A stretch of 21,208 nt of DNA from Burkholderiaceae bacterium (GTDB lineage Bacteria > Pseudomonadota > Gammaproteobacteria > Burkholderiales > Burkholderiaceae): assembly GCA_017998575.1 (NCBI GenBank), contig JAGOCV010000033.1, positions 1 through 21,208 on the forward strand, written 5' to 3'. Both the position numbers and the translations under genes were made by a program. Positions 1 through 7,241 of the stretch are shown in pieces (the stretch's first letter is position 1; each line of letters begins with the position of its first letter). Under the pieces are notes generated by a model, which worked only from the letters and a program-made list of their open reading frames with translations, ran no database searches and was not told where the DNA came from.

Positions 1-307
1 CGTCCTCGGTGGCCACACAGGTCTCGAAGAAGCCCGTGCGGATGGCGTAGAGCGCGGTGAAAGCCTCGCCGTTGCGGAACAGGTTGCCGCCGCGCTTGAT
101 CTTGCGGCGCGTGGCCACCAGCTCGTCGAGCTTTTCAATCTCGGGCTGCTCCAGCCCCACGGGCATGCACAGCTCGCGCAGGTTGCAGTTGGAGCAGGCG
201 ACCTTGATGGCCTGGGCGTTCACGCGCGTGGCGACCGGCAGGGGGTGAAGGCTGGTGACAGTCTTCGCGCTGGTTCGCTGGGCCGCATCCGCGGTGGCAT
301 CCGACAT
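1..307 (-). CDS. fnr: Fnr/Crp-family oxygen-sensing transcriptional regulator (N-terminal part, runs off window start)
   Basis: Only the first 102 codons are in the window. Starting at 307, the protein has a polar leader of about 26 residues, then a cysteine cluster reading ACSNCNLRELC (Cys-x2-Cys-x5-Cys). This is the N-terminal ligand set for the [4Fe-4S] cluster of Fnr proteins. It continues into the cyclic-nucleotide-like beta-barrel (FRNGEAFTALYAIRTGFF). The fourth cluster cysteine and the DNA-binding helix-turn-helix lie outside the window. An AGGAG Shine-Dalgarno sits 7 nt before the ATG. Fnr proteins dimerise without oxygen and activate anaerobic genes at TTGAT-N4-ATCAA sites. The gene diverges from hemN, a classic Fnr target, with a near-consensus site between them. 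Family assignment is firm; whether the name should be fnr, anr or btr is convention. Confidence 0.9.
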   Translation of the reverse strand, partial: MSDATADAAQRTSAKTVTSLHPLPVATRVNAQAIKVACSNCNLRELCMPVGLEQPEIEKLDELVATRRKIKRGGNLFRNGEAFTALYAIRTGFFETCVATED

Positions 308-359
308 GGCATTTCTCCTGATATGTCTCAAATTGTGCGGCGACGGGGTGGCGGGCGGT

Positions 360-373
360 TTGATCCATGTCAA
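360..373. promoter_or_regulatory. Fnr box in the fnr–hemN divergent region
   Basis: TTGAT-CCAT-GTCAA matches the Fnr/Anr consensus TTGAT-N4-ATCAA at 9 of 10 specified bases. It lies 55 nt before the hemN ATG and 52 nt before the fnr ATG, so it could serve either gene. No convincing -10 element is visible at the ideal class II distance, so the transcription start cannot be fixed from sequence. Confidence 0.7.
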
Positions 374-428
374 GAAGCCGGCCGTCCTGCACGGGCACAG
401 TCGCACCATACCCCCAAAAAGCCGTCCC

Positions 429-1811
429 ATGCACGCCGTCACCCCCGATCTGCTCACCCGCTACGACGTCTCGGGCCCGCGCTACACGTCCTATCCCACC
501 GCCGACCGCTTCGTCGAGGCGTTCGGCGTGGCCGACCTGGAGGGCGCACTGGCCCAGCGCCGCACGGGTGCCGCAGCCGCCAGGCTGCCGCTCTCGCTCT
601 ACGTACACGTGCCGTTCTGCGAATCGCTGTGCTACTACTGCGCCTGCAACAAGATCGTCACCCGCCATCCCGAACGCGCCGCCGAATACCTGCGATACCT
701 CTCGCGCGAGGTCGATCTGCACGTGCAGCACCTGGGCGCGGGCCAGACCGTCACGCAGTTGCACCTGGGCGGCGGCACGCCCACCTTCCTGGCCGACGAC
801 GAGCTGCGCCAGCTGATGGCCATGCTGCGCCGCAGCTTCAATCTGGCGCCCGGCGGCGAGTTCTCCATCGAGGTCGATCCGCGCACGGTGGATGCCGCGC
901 GCCTGGCCGTGCTGGCCGAACTGGGATTCAACCGCCTGTCGTTCGGCGTGCAGGATTTCGACGCCGCCGTGCAGAAGGCCGTACACCGCATCCAGCCCGC
1001 GCAGGAAGTGTTCGACCTGGTGGCGGCCTCGCGCGCCCAGGGTTTCGATTCCATCAACGTCGATCTGATCTACGGCCTGCCCCGGCAGACGCCCGAATCC
1101 TTCGAGCGCACGCTGGCGCAGGTGACCGAGCTGCGCCCCGACCGCATCGCCCTCTACGCCTATGCCCACCTGCCCGAACGCTTCAAGGCGCAGCGCCGCA
1201 TCGCCACGGCCGAGCTGCCGGCCGCCGGCGCCAAGGTGGCCATGCTGGCGCGCGCGCTGGCCGTGTTCGAGCAGGCCGGCTACGTCTACATCGGTATGGA
1301 CCACTTCGCGCTGCCCAACGACTCGCTTGCGGTGGCGAAACGGCAAGGCCGGCTGCACCGCAACTTCCAGGGCTACAGCACGCAGCCGGACTGCGACCTG
1401 ATCGCGCTGGGCGTGTCGGCCATCGGCCGCGTGGGCGCCACCTACAGCCAGAACGCCAAGACCCTGCCCGAGTACTACGACCTGCTCGACCAGGGCCGCC
1501 TGCCGGTGGTGCGCGGTCTGGCCCTCACGCGCGACGACCTGGTACGGCGCGCCGTGATCATGGCCATCATGTGCCAGGGCCGGGTGCAGTTCGAATCGAT
1601 CGACCTGGCCTGGCTGATCGAGTTCCGCGCCTACTTTGCGGCCGAGATGGAGCAACTGGCCGGCCTGCAGGCGCAGGGCCTCGTGATGCTGGACGCCACC
1701 GGCATCCAGGTGACGCCGCTGGGTTGGTACTTCGTGCGCGCCGTGGCCATGGTGTTCGACCGCTACCTGCAGGCCGACCGCACGCGGGCGCGCTTCTCCC
1801 GGATCATCTGA
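429..1811 (+). CDS. hemN: Oxygen-independent coproporphyrinogen III oxidase (radical SAM)
   Basis: The 460-aa product has the usual HemN length. HemN oxidatively decarboxylates coproporphyrinogen III to protoporphyrinogen IX without oxygen, in the cytoplasm, during heme synthesis. The radical SAM cluster motif is VPFCESLCYYCAC: Cys-x3-Cys-x2-Cys plus the extra Cys typical of HemN, at about residues 60-72. It is followed by the SAM-binding GGGTPTF, the RLSFGVQDFD strand and INVDLIYGLP. The frame is open upstream to 255, but I chose the ATG at 429 because the family N-terminus (LTRYDVSGPRYTSYPTA) begins there and the longer version would overlap the Fnr box. No strong Shine-Dalgarno precedes it. 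The gene diverges from fnr and is followed 13 nt later by a membrane-protein gene, so the two are probably co-transcribed. Anaerobic induction by Fnr is the expected regulation. Confidence 0.95.
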   Translation: MHAVTPDLLTRYDVSGPRYTSYPTADRFVEAFGVADLEGALAQRRTGAAAARLPLSLYVHVPFCESLCYYCACNKIVTRHPERAAEYLRYLSREVDLHVQHLGAGQTVTQLHLGGGTPTFLADDELRQLMAMLRRSFNLAPGGEFSIEVDPRTVDAARLAVLAELGFNRLSFGVQDFDAAVQKAVHRIQPAQEVFDLVAASRAQGFDSINVDLIYGLPRQTPESFERTLAQVTELRPDRIALYAYAHLPERFKAQRRIATAELPAAGAKVAMLARALAVFEQAGYVYIGMDHFALPNDSLAVAKRQGRLHRNFQGYSTQPDCDLIALGVSAIGRVGATYSQNAKTLPEYYDLLDQGRLPVVRGLALTRDDLVRRAVIMAIMCQGRVQFESIDLAWLIEFRAYFAAEMEQLAGLQAQGLVMLDATGIQVTPLGWYFVRAVAMVFDRYLQADRTRARFSRII

Positions 1812-1824
1812 CCGGCCGCTTCTG

Positions 1825-2574
1825 ATGATCACCGCGTCGCTCGCCGTCACCGCATTCGCCATGGGCCTGGCCGGCGGGCCGCACTGCCTGGCGATGTGCG
1901 GCGCGGCCTGCGCTGGCGTAGCCGGCCTGCGCGCGCCCGGCGCCGCGCGCGGCCGCGCGCTGTGGGGCTTCCAGCTGGGCCGGCTGGCGGGCTACTCGGC
2001 GCTGGGCGCCGTGGCCGCCGCCACCGTGCAGGGCATCGGCTGGCTGGGCACGCAGACGGCGGCGCTGCGCCCGTTCTGGACGTTGCTTCATGTGGCCGCG
2101 CTGCTGCTGGGCCTGGTGCTGCTGGTGCGTGCCCGCCAGCCCCTGTGGCTGGGCGACACCGCGCGCGGCGTGTGGAGCCGCGTGCGCGGTGCAGGCGCGC
2201 GGCCCGGCGCACCGCTGATCATCGGCGCGCTGTGGGCGTTGCTGCCCTGCGGCCTGCTGTATTCGGCGCTGCTGGTGGCCGCGCTGGCGGGCGATCCGCT
2301 GGGCGGCGCGTTGGTCATGGGCTTGTTCGCGCTGGGCAGCGGGCTGACGCTGGTGGCCGGGCCGTGGCTGTGGCTGCGCCTGGCGGCCTGGCGCGTGAAG
2401 CCCGGCGCGCGCGCGGCGGGGCTCACGGCCAATCCTTCGGCGACAGACGGCACGCGGGCAGCGGCCGGCGCCTGGGGCGTGCGCCTGGCCGGCGCGGCGC
2501 TGGCCGTCAGTTCGGCGTGGGTGCTGCTGCACGGCACCGCACTCGCGCAGGCTGTGCTGGCGTGGTGCGCCTGA
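1825..2574 (+). CDS. TauE/SafE (DsbD_2-like) integral membrane protein
   Basis: The 249-residue, highly hydrophobic protein has about six predicted transmembrane segments. It carries a GGPHCLAMCGAAC motif near the N-terminus and a LPCGLLYSALLVAA motif in the second half. These paired glycine/cysteine-rich helices typify the sulfite-exporter TauE/SafE and UreH-like membrane family. In betaproteobacteria this subfamily commonly sits beside fnr, hemN and the cbb3 oxidase (cco) genes. A role in metal or thiol handling for cytochrome assembly is often supposed but not proven. It starts 13 nt after hemN with no evident Shine-Dalgarno, which suggests translation coupled to hemN. A long Ala/Gly-rich loop lies at about residues 190-215 before the last helix. 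Substrate unknown. Confidence 0.82.
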   Translation: MITASLAVTAFAMGLAGGPHCLAMCGAACAGVAGLRAPGAARGRALWGFQLGRLAGYSALGAVAAATVQGIGWLGTQTAALRPFWTLLHVAALLLGLVLLVRARQPLWLGDTARGVWSRVRGAGARPGAPLIIGALWALLPCGLLYSALLVAALAGDPLGGALVMGLFALGSGLTLVAGPWLWLRLAAWRVKPGARAAGLTANPSATDGTRAAAGAWGVRLAGAALAVSSAWVLLHGTALAQAVLAWCA

Positions 2575-2577
2575 GCG

Positions 2578-2595
2578 CTCCCGCAGATGCGGGAG
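2578..2595. terminator. Hairpin between convergent genes, likely bidirectional terminator
   Basis: CTCCCGC-AGAT-GCGGGAG forms a perfect 7-bp stem with a 4-nt loop. It sits 4 nt after the TauE/SafE stop and 13 nt beyond the stop of the convergent TctC gene. There is no real U-tract, only TTG, so intrinsic efficiency may be low. Its position between two convergent operons is the main support. Confidence 0.55.
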
Positions 2596-2608
2596 TTGCC
2601 TGCGACGC

Positions 2609-3616
2609 TCATTCGGGCTTGACGCCCGCCACCTCGATCGCCTTCTTGTGCTGTTCGATGTCCTTGACCAGGAACGCGCGGAACTCCGCTGGTGTCGAGG
2701 TGGTCGGCACCGCGCCGTTGCTGTCGAACGACTTGCGCAGTTCCGGCTGTTGCAGCGCCTGTGCCATGGCGCGGCGCAGTGTGTCGCCAGCCGCCGCGGG
2801 CACGCCCTTGGGCGCCATCAGGCCGATCCAGCCGACGAACTCGAAGCCCGGCAGGGTTTGCGCGATGGCGGGCACGTCGCCCAGCGGCCGGGCCTCGGTC
2901 GACATGCTGTGGCCCAGTAGCCGCAGCCGTCCCTGTTGCACCAGGCCCATGGCGGCGGGTGCGGGAGTGAGCACCCAGTCGGTCTCGCCCGAGACGACAG
3001 ACGCAACGCCCTGCGCGCCGCCCTTGTAGGGAACGTGCAGCGACTCGAAGCCGCCGGCCACCTGCAGCGCCACGCCGGCCAGGTGGCTGGTGGAGCCCAC
3101 GCCGGCCGACGCCATGTTGCTCTTGTTGCCCTTCGACTTGGCGTAGGCGACGAGTTCGGTCACGTTGCGCACCGGCAGCGCCGGGTTGACCACCAGCACG
3201 TTGGGCAGCAGCGCGATCATCGAGACGAAGTCGAAGTCCTTGAGCGGGTCGTACGGCACGGCCTTCTGCAAGAGCGGCGCGATGGTGATCGAGCTGCTGC
3301 TGGCGATGATGAGCGTGTAGCCATCGGGCGGCGCCGTACGGCCCACTTCGGTGCCGAGCGCGCCGGCAGCGCCCGCCTTGTTGTCCACCACCACGGGCTG
3401 CGGCAGCGTCTGCGCCATCGCGTTGCCGAGAAAGCGAGAGATGGTGTCGACCGAGCTGCCCGGCGCATTGGGCACGATGAATTTCACCGGGCGCTGCGGC
3501 CAGGCGGCCTGGGCGAAGGATGGGGCGGCGCTGGCCAGCAGCGCCAGCGGCGGCAAGGCGCCCAGCAGGCGGCGGCGCGACAGGGCGCCGGCGGGGGAAA
3601 GATGGATCGTCTGCAT
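2609..3616 (-). CDS. Bug/TctC-family periplasmic substrate-binding protein
   Basis: This 335-aa tripartite tricarboxylate transporter receptor is of standard length. The export signal reads LSRRRLLGALPPLALLASAAPSFAQA; its twin arginines followed by LLG suggest Tat export. The mature fold begins at WPQRPVKFIVPNAPGSSVD. Family landmarks follow: VVDNKAGAAG, APPDGYTL, VPYKGG and a C-terminal helix of ordinary type. Bug proteins bind carboxylates or aromatic acids and either feed a TctAB permease or act as sensors. A strong AGGAGA lies upstream of the ATG. It is the last gene of the ring-cleavage operon, 100 nt after another TctC. Nothing in the sequence fixes the ligand; an aromatic or hydroxy-acid substrate of the operon is inferred from context. 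Confidence 0.92.
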   Translation of the reverse strand: MQTIHLSPAGALSRRRLLGALPPLALLASAAPSFAQAAWPQRPVKFIVPNAPGSSVDTISRFLGNAMAQTLPQPVVVDNKAGAAGALGTEVGRTAPPDGYTLIIASSSSITIAPLLQKAVPYDPLKDFDFVSMIALLPNVLVVNPALPVRNVTELVAYAKSKGNKSNMASAGVGSTSHLAGVALQVAGGFESLHVPYKGGAQGVASVVSGETDWVLTPAPAAMGLVQQGRLRLLGHSMSTEARPLGDVPAIAQTLPGFEFVGWIGLMAPKGVPAAAGDTLRRAMAQALQQPELRKSFDSNGAVPTTSTPAEFRAFLVKDIEQHKKAIEVAGVKPE

Positions 3617-3716
3617 GTCTGTCTCCTCTTGTGTTGCACGGGGTGCGTGTTGTCTCTGCGGGATCGGTACTGCTCGGTTCCTGCCGTGGCTGGCGCGGCG
3701 CGGGGGCCGCCTGCGC

Positions 3717-4739
3717 TTACTCGGGCAGCAGTCCGATCTCGTTGGCGGCGTCGGCCCAGCGCCGGCGCTCGGCAGCCAGGAACGCGCCCACCGCCTCGGG
3801 CGAGGGCAGGGGCTCGGCGATGGGGCCGATGGTCAGGATGCGCTCGGCGATGGCCGGGTCGGCCAGCAGCGCATTGATCTCGCGGTGCAGCCGCGCGATG
3901 GCCGGCTGCGGCGTGCCTGTGGGCGCCACCACGGCGAACCAGCCGCTCATGTCGAAGCCGGGCAGCAGCTCGGCCAGTGCCGGCACCTGCTGCCACGCCG
4001 GGATGCGCTGCGCCGTGGTCACGGCCAGCAGGCGCAGGCGGCCCTGTCGCACCAGTTGCGCGGTGGAGGCCAGATCGGCCACGACGGCATCGGAATGCCC
4101 GCCCAGCACGTCCTGCACCGCCACGCCCACCGAGCTGTAGGCGACGAGGTTGGCGCGGGCCTGGGACCGCGCGTTGATGAGGCGCGCGATGATGCCGCCG
4201 AACGTGCGCGGGCCTTCGTTGGCCAGCGACAGCTTGCCTGGATCGGCCTTGGACTTCGCGATCAGGTCCTGCATCGACGTGATGGGCGACTCGGCCTTCA
4301 CCAGTACCGCGAACGGGCTCTTGCCGATGAAGGCCACAGGCACGAAGTCCTTTTGCGGGTCGTAGGGCAGCGTCTTGAACAGAAAGCTGTTGGTCACCAG
4401 CGCGGCCGTGGTGGCGAAGTAGAAGGTCGCGCCATCGGGCGCCGAGCGCGCCGCCGTCTGCGCACCGATCACGTTCTGGCCGCCGGGCTTGTTGTCGATG
4501 ACGATGGGCTGGCCCAGGCTCTTGCCCAGCGGATCGGACAGAAGACGCGCCACGTTGTCGGGCCCCGATCCGGGCGGCTGCGACAGCACCCATTTCACGG
4601 GCTTGTCGGGCCACGCGGCCGGGGCTTGCGCCAGCGTGGCGAGCGGCGCGATCAGCAGCGCGCTGCCGGCCGCCAGTTGCAGCAAGGCGCGGCGCGCGCG
4701 CTCAGGCCGGCTGAGGGGTGTCATGTGGTTGTCGTTCAT
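3717..4739 (-). CDS. Bug/TctC-family periplasmic substrate-binding protein
   Basis: The 340-aa receptor of the tripartite tricarboxylate transporter family has a signal region ARRALLQLAAGSALLIAPLATLAQA. The mature start is AWPDKPVKWVLSQPPGSGPD, with VIDNKPGGQN, SAPDGATF and a central AYSSVGVAVQDVLGG where homologues have the VPYKGG segment. The ATG at 4739 has a textbook AGGAGACAAGC leader. That start lies inside the end of the MhpA-like gene, giving a 38-nt overlap in different frames. A later in-frame ATG at 4724 would still overlap. Translational coupling to the hydroxylase is therefore likely. The ligand is presumably the aromatic acid degraded by this operon (inference). The missing consensus YKGG segment makes it divergent from its neighbour at 2609-3616. 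Confidence 0.9.
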   Translation of the reverse strand: MNDNHMTPLSRPERARRALLQLAAGSALLIAPLATLAQAPAAWPDKPVKWVLSQPPGSGPDNVARLLSDPLGKSLGQPIVIDNKPGGQNVIGAQTAARSAPDGATFYFATTAALVTNSFLFKTLPYDPQKDFVPVAFIGKSPFAVLVKAESPITSMQDLIAKSKADPGKLSLANEGPRTFGGIIARLINARSQARANLVAYSSVGVAVQDVLGGHSDAVVADLASTAQLVRQGRLRLLAVTTAQRIPAWQQVPALAELLPGFDMSGWFAVVAPTGTPQPAIARLHREINALLADPAIAERILTIGPIAEPLPSPEAVGAFLAAERRRWADAANEIGLLPE

Positions 4740-6372
4740 GCTTGTCTCCTGTCGTTGTGAGCCCTTGTCGCAGGGCCTGTCGTTGCTGATCCAGTTGCTC
4801 GGGCGTGCTGGCCACGCCGTACACGTAGTGGTCGGGCCGCACGATGGCGGCCTGCGCGCCATGGCGTTGAAGCCAGGCGGCTGCGATGCCATCGGTTTCC
4901 GTGAATGCGGCCGTGCCCAGCGCCACGCAGCGCGCATCGTCGAACCGCGACGCCGCCGCCTGCCACTCGGCGTCGACCCCCGGCGCCAGCACCACGCGCC
5001 AGCCGCGGCCGATCACGTCGTCCATACGCTGCGGACCCTGCGGTGTCTGCAGCCAGGGCTGCGGGAACTGCGTGCCGGCCGGCGCGTCGTCTGCGCGCAG
5101 GCCGGGCCCGATGGGCGGCTGCACGTCGGCGCGTGGCATCGACGGCACCACGCCGCCGCACTCGGCCAGCAGGTGCGCATCGCGTGCGCGGGCCTTGTCG
5201 ATGTCGCGCTCGCCGATCAACTGGCCGATGGCCTTGATGCGCGTGGTGAGCGCCTCCACGTGGGCGCGGCGTTCGCTGCCGTAGGTGTCGAGCAGCGCCT
5301 CGCCGGCGCGCCCGCGCAGCACGGCTTCGAGCTTCCAGGTGAGATTGACCACATCGCGCACGCCCTGGCACATGCCCTGGCCCAGGAAGGGTGGCTGCTG
5401 ATGCGCCGCATCGCCGGCCACGAACACGCGGCCCGCGCGCCATCTGTCGGCGACAAGGGCGTGGAACCGGTAGCTGGCCTGCCGCCACAGCGTGGCGTGT
5501 TCGGGCCCGATCCAGCGCGAGAGCAGACGCCAGGTGCCCTCGGGCGTGGCGACGGCCTTGGGGTCTTCGCCCTCGTTGATCGAGATTTCCCAGCGCCGGT
5601 GGTTGCCCGGGCCGATGAGGAAGGTGGTGGGCCGCGCGGGTTCGCAGAACTGCATGCTCACCTGCGGCAGCCGCGCCGCGCCCTCGGGCGTCACCAGCAC
5701 GTCCACCACCAGCCACGGCTGGTCGAACCCCAGATCGTCGAGCGCGATGCCGGCCTGCGCGCGCACCGTGCTGGATGCACCGTCGCAGCCGATCACCCAG
5801 CGCGCACGCACCTGTTCTTCGCGGCCCCCCGCGTGGCGCACGTGCAGCGTGGCGGCGGTTTCGTCCTGCAGCACCGACAGCAACTCGCAGCCCAGGGCCA
5901 CCTGCACATTCGGCAGGCTGGCCACGTGGTCGCGCAGCACGCGCTCGCAGTGCGGCTGGTTGAACACCAGCGCGGGCGGAAAGGCCTGCGGAAACGGCGG
6001 ATCGGCCGTGGCGAAGCGCTTGATCAGCTGCCCGTCGACACCCACGAACTCCGAGGGCGTGAAGGGTTCGGCCCGCTCCAGCACGCGCTCGTGCACGCCC
6101 AGCTGCTGGAACACGCGCATGATTTCGTGGTCGAGCGCGAAGGCGCGCGGCTTGTCGTAGATCTCGGTGGCCCTGTCGCACGCCCAGACGCGCAGGCCCA
6201 TGCCGCCGAGCAGACCGGCGGCCACCGCGCCGCACGGGCCAAACCCAACGATGGCGACGTCGACAATGGGGGCCCCCACGCTCGGCACTGCGTGTCCGTC
6301 GCTGCCCCCCGAGGGGGCGCTCGCACCTTGGGGCGGCCCGGCGGTGCTCGTCGCGGCCATCGCATGCGTCAT
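4702..6372 (-). CDS. MhpA-like FAD-dependent aromatic hydroxylase (3-(3-hydroxyphenyl)propionate hydroxylase family)
   Basis: This 556-aa class A flavoprotein monooxygenase is close in length to E. coli MhpA. The FAD-binding Rossmann motif VAIVGFGPCGAVAAG is at residues 39-53, the DG motif GCDGASSTVR at 195-204, and the GD motif VFVAGDAAHQQPPFLGQG at 317-333. A C-terminal thioredoxin-like domain completes the family architecture. Such enzymes use NAD(P)H and O2 to hydroxylate a phenolic acid ortho or para to an existing OH, giving a catechol- or hydroquinone-type product. The dioxygenase and FAA hydrolase upstream fit the next steps. Residues 11-35 are encoded by a dispersed-repeat-like sequence, so the N-terminus is about 15 residues longer than usual; an ATG at 6360 is also possible. 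The start is 8 nt after the preceding stop. The exact substrate is unknown, since resorcinol, hydroxybenzoate and phenylpropionate hydroxylases share this fold. Confidence 0.85.
   Translation of the reverse strand: MTHAMAATSTAGPPQGASAPSGGSDGHAVPSVGAPIVDVAIVGFGPCGAVAAGLLGGMGLRVWACDRATEIYDKPRAFALDHEIMRVFQQLGVHERVLERAEPFTPSEFVGVDGQLIKRFATADPPFPQAFPPALVFNQPHCERVLRDHVASLPNVQVALGCELLSVLQDETAATLHVRHAGGREEQVRARWVIGCDGASSTVRAQAGIALDDLGFDQPWLVVDVLVTPEGAARLPQVSMQFCEPARPTTFLIGPGNHRRWEISINEGEDPKAVATPEGTWRLLSRWIGPEHATLWRQASYRFHALVADRWRAGRVFVAGDAAHQQPPFLGQGMCQGVRDVVNLTWKLEAVLRGRAGEALLDTYGSERRAHVEALTTRIKAIGQLIGERDIDKARARDAHLLAECGGVVPSMPRADVQPPIGPGLRADDAPAGTQFPQPWLQTPQGPQRMDDVIGRGWRVVLAPGVDAEWQAAASRFDDARCVALGTAAFTETDGIAAAWLQRHGAQAAIVRPDHYVYGVASTPEQLDQQRQALRQGLTTTGDKHERQPHDTPQPA
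6268..6340. repeat. REP-like GC-rich palindromic element lying inside a coding region
   Basis: Two palindromes sit close together: GGGGGCCCCC at 6268-6277 and the hairpin GCCCCC-CGA-GGGGGC at 6304-6318, followed by a CCTTGGGGCGG tail. From memory, this combination resembles a dispersed intergenic repeat of Comamonadaceae genomes. Here it is read in frame and encodes residues 11-35 (AGPPQGASAPSGG and onwards) of the FAD hydroxylase. No second copy occurs in the window, so repeat status rests on recall. Confidence 0.55.
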
Positions 6373-6380
6373 AGTCACAC

Positions 6381-7241
6381 TCAACCCTCGGCGCGGATCG
6401 GGTTGGACAGCAGGCCCACGCGCTCGATCTCGATCTCGACCGTGTCGCCGGCCTTCATCCACACCGGCGGCGTGCGGGCCTGGCCCACGCCGGCGGGCGT
6501 GCCCATGGCGATCACGTCGCCGGGCTCCAGCGTCATGCATTCGGTGAGCAGCGCGATGGTTTCGGCCACGCCCCAGATCATGTCGGTGGTGTTGGCGTCC
6601 TGCATCACCTGGCCGTTCAGGCGGCTCTGGATGCGCAGGCCCGCCGCGCCGGCCGGCAGTTCATCGGCCGTCACCAGCACGGGGCCGAAGCCGCCCGTGG
6701 CATCGAAGTTCTTGCCGATGGTCCATTGCGGCGTCTTCTTCTGGTAGTCGCGCACCGACATGTCGTTGAAGCAGCTGTAGCCGAACACGCACGACAGCGC
6801 ATCGGCTTGCGAGAGGTGGCGCGCGCGCTTGCCGATCACCACGGCCAGTTCAGCCTCGTAGTCGAAGCGCTCGGACACGCGCGGCAACACGCCGGCTTCG
6901 CCGTGCGCGATCAGCGAGCTGGAGCCGCGGTAGAAGAACCACGGGTACTCGGGCTTGTCGCGGCCACCTTCCTTGGCGTGGTCGAAGTAGTTCAGGCCCA
7001 GGCAGACGATCTTGTTGGGGCGCGGCACGGGCGCGGCCAGTTGCAGCCCGGCCAGCGGCAGGCGCTTCGCATCGGAGGCGAGGGCCGCGCGCGCGGCGGC
7101 CAGCAGGTCGGCACCGCTTTCCAGCGCGCGCAGCGGGTCGGCGTCGATCTGCGGCTGGGCGTGGGCGAGGTCGATCGCCTGCTCGCCATCGAGCACGGCC
7201 AGGCGTGCGACACCGGCGTTGCGGTAGGTGACGAATTTCAA
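6381..7241 (-). CDS. Fumarylacetoacetate hydrolase (FAA) family protein, TTG start
   Basis: The 286-aa protein has an FAH-type C-terminal catalytic domain. It contains NKIVCLGLNYFDHAKEGG, the metal-binding RFDYEAELAVVIGKRARH segment (Glu-x-Glu type ligands), SCFNDMSVRDYQ and the family signature LEPGDVIAMGTPAGVG. Members hydrolyse, decarboxylate or isomerise beta-diketo or dienelactone-type ring-cleavage products, needing Mg2+ or Mn2+. I chose the TTG at 7241 because GGAGA lies 7 nt upstream, the N-terminus KFVTYRNAGVARLAVLDG is family-like, and the codon overlaps the preceding stop as TTGA. The frame is open farther upstream, but that part lies over the dioxygenase gene and looks like shadow sequence. 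Between a ring-cleavage dioxygenase and an aromatic hydroxylase, it most likely acts on the meta-cleavage product. HpaG-like isomerase/decarboxylase or acylpyruvate hydrolase activity are alternatives. Confidence 0.87.
   Translation of the reverse strand: MKFVTYRNAGVARLAVLDGEQAIDLAHAQPQIDADPLRALESGADLLAAARAALASDAKRLPLAGLQLAAPVPRPNKIVCLGLNYFDHAKEGGRDKPEYPWFFYRGSSSLIAHGEAGVLPRVSERFDYEAELAVVIGKRARHLSQADALSCVFGYSCFNDMSVRDYQKKTPQWTIGKNFDATGGFGPVLVTADELPAGAAGLRIQSRLNGQVMQDANTTDMIWGVAETIALLTECMTLEPGDVIAMGTPAGVGQARTPPVWMKAGDTVEIEIERVGLLSNPIRAEG

Noticed and set aside
135..1862. Long minus-strand frame opposite hemN
   Set aside because: The opposite strand encodes a textbook HemN. The antisense product shows no family features.
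3617..3716. Possible internal promoter or terminator in the 100-nt gap between two TctC genes
   Set aside because: No clear hairpin, U-tract or -35/-10 pair is visible; only the downstream Shine-Dalgarno is evident.
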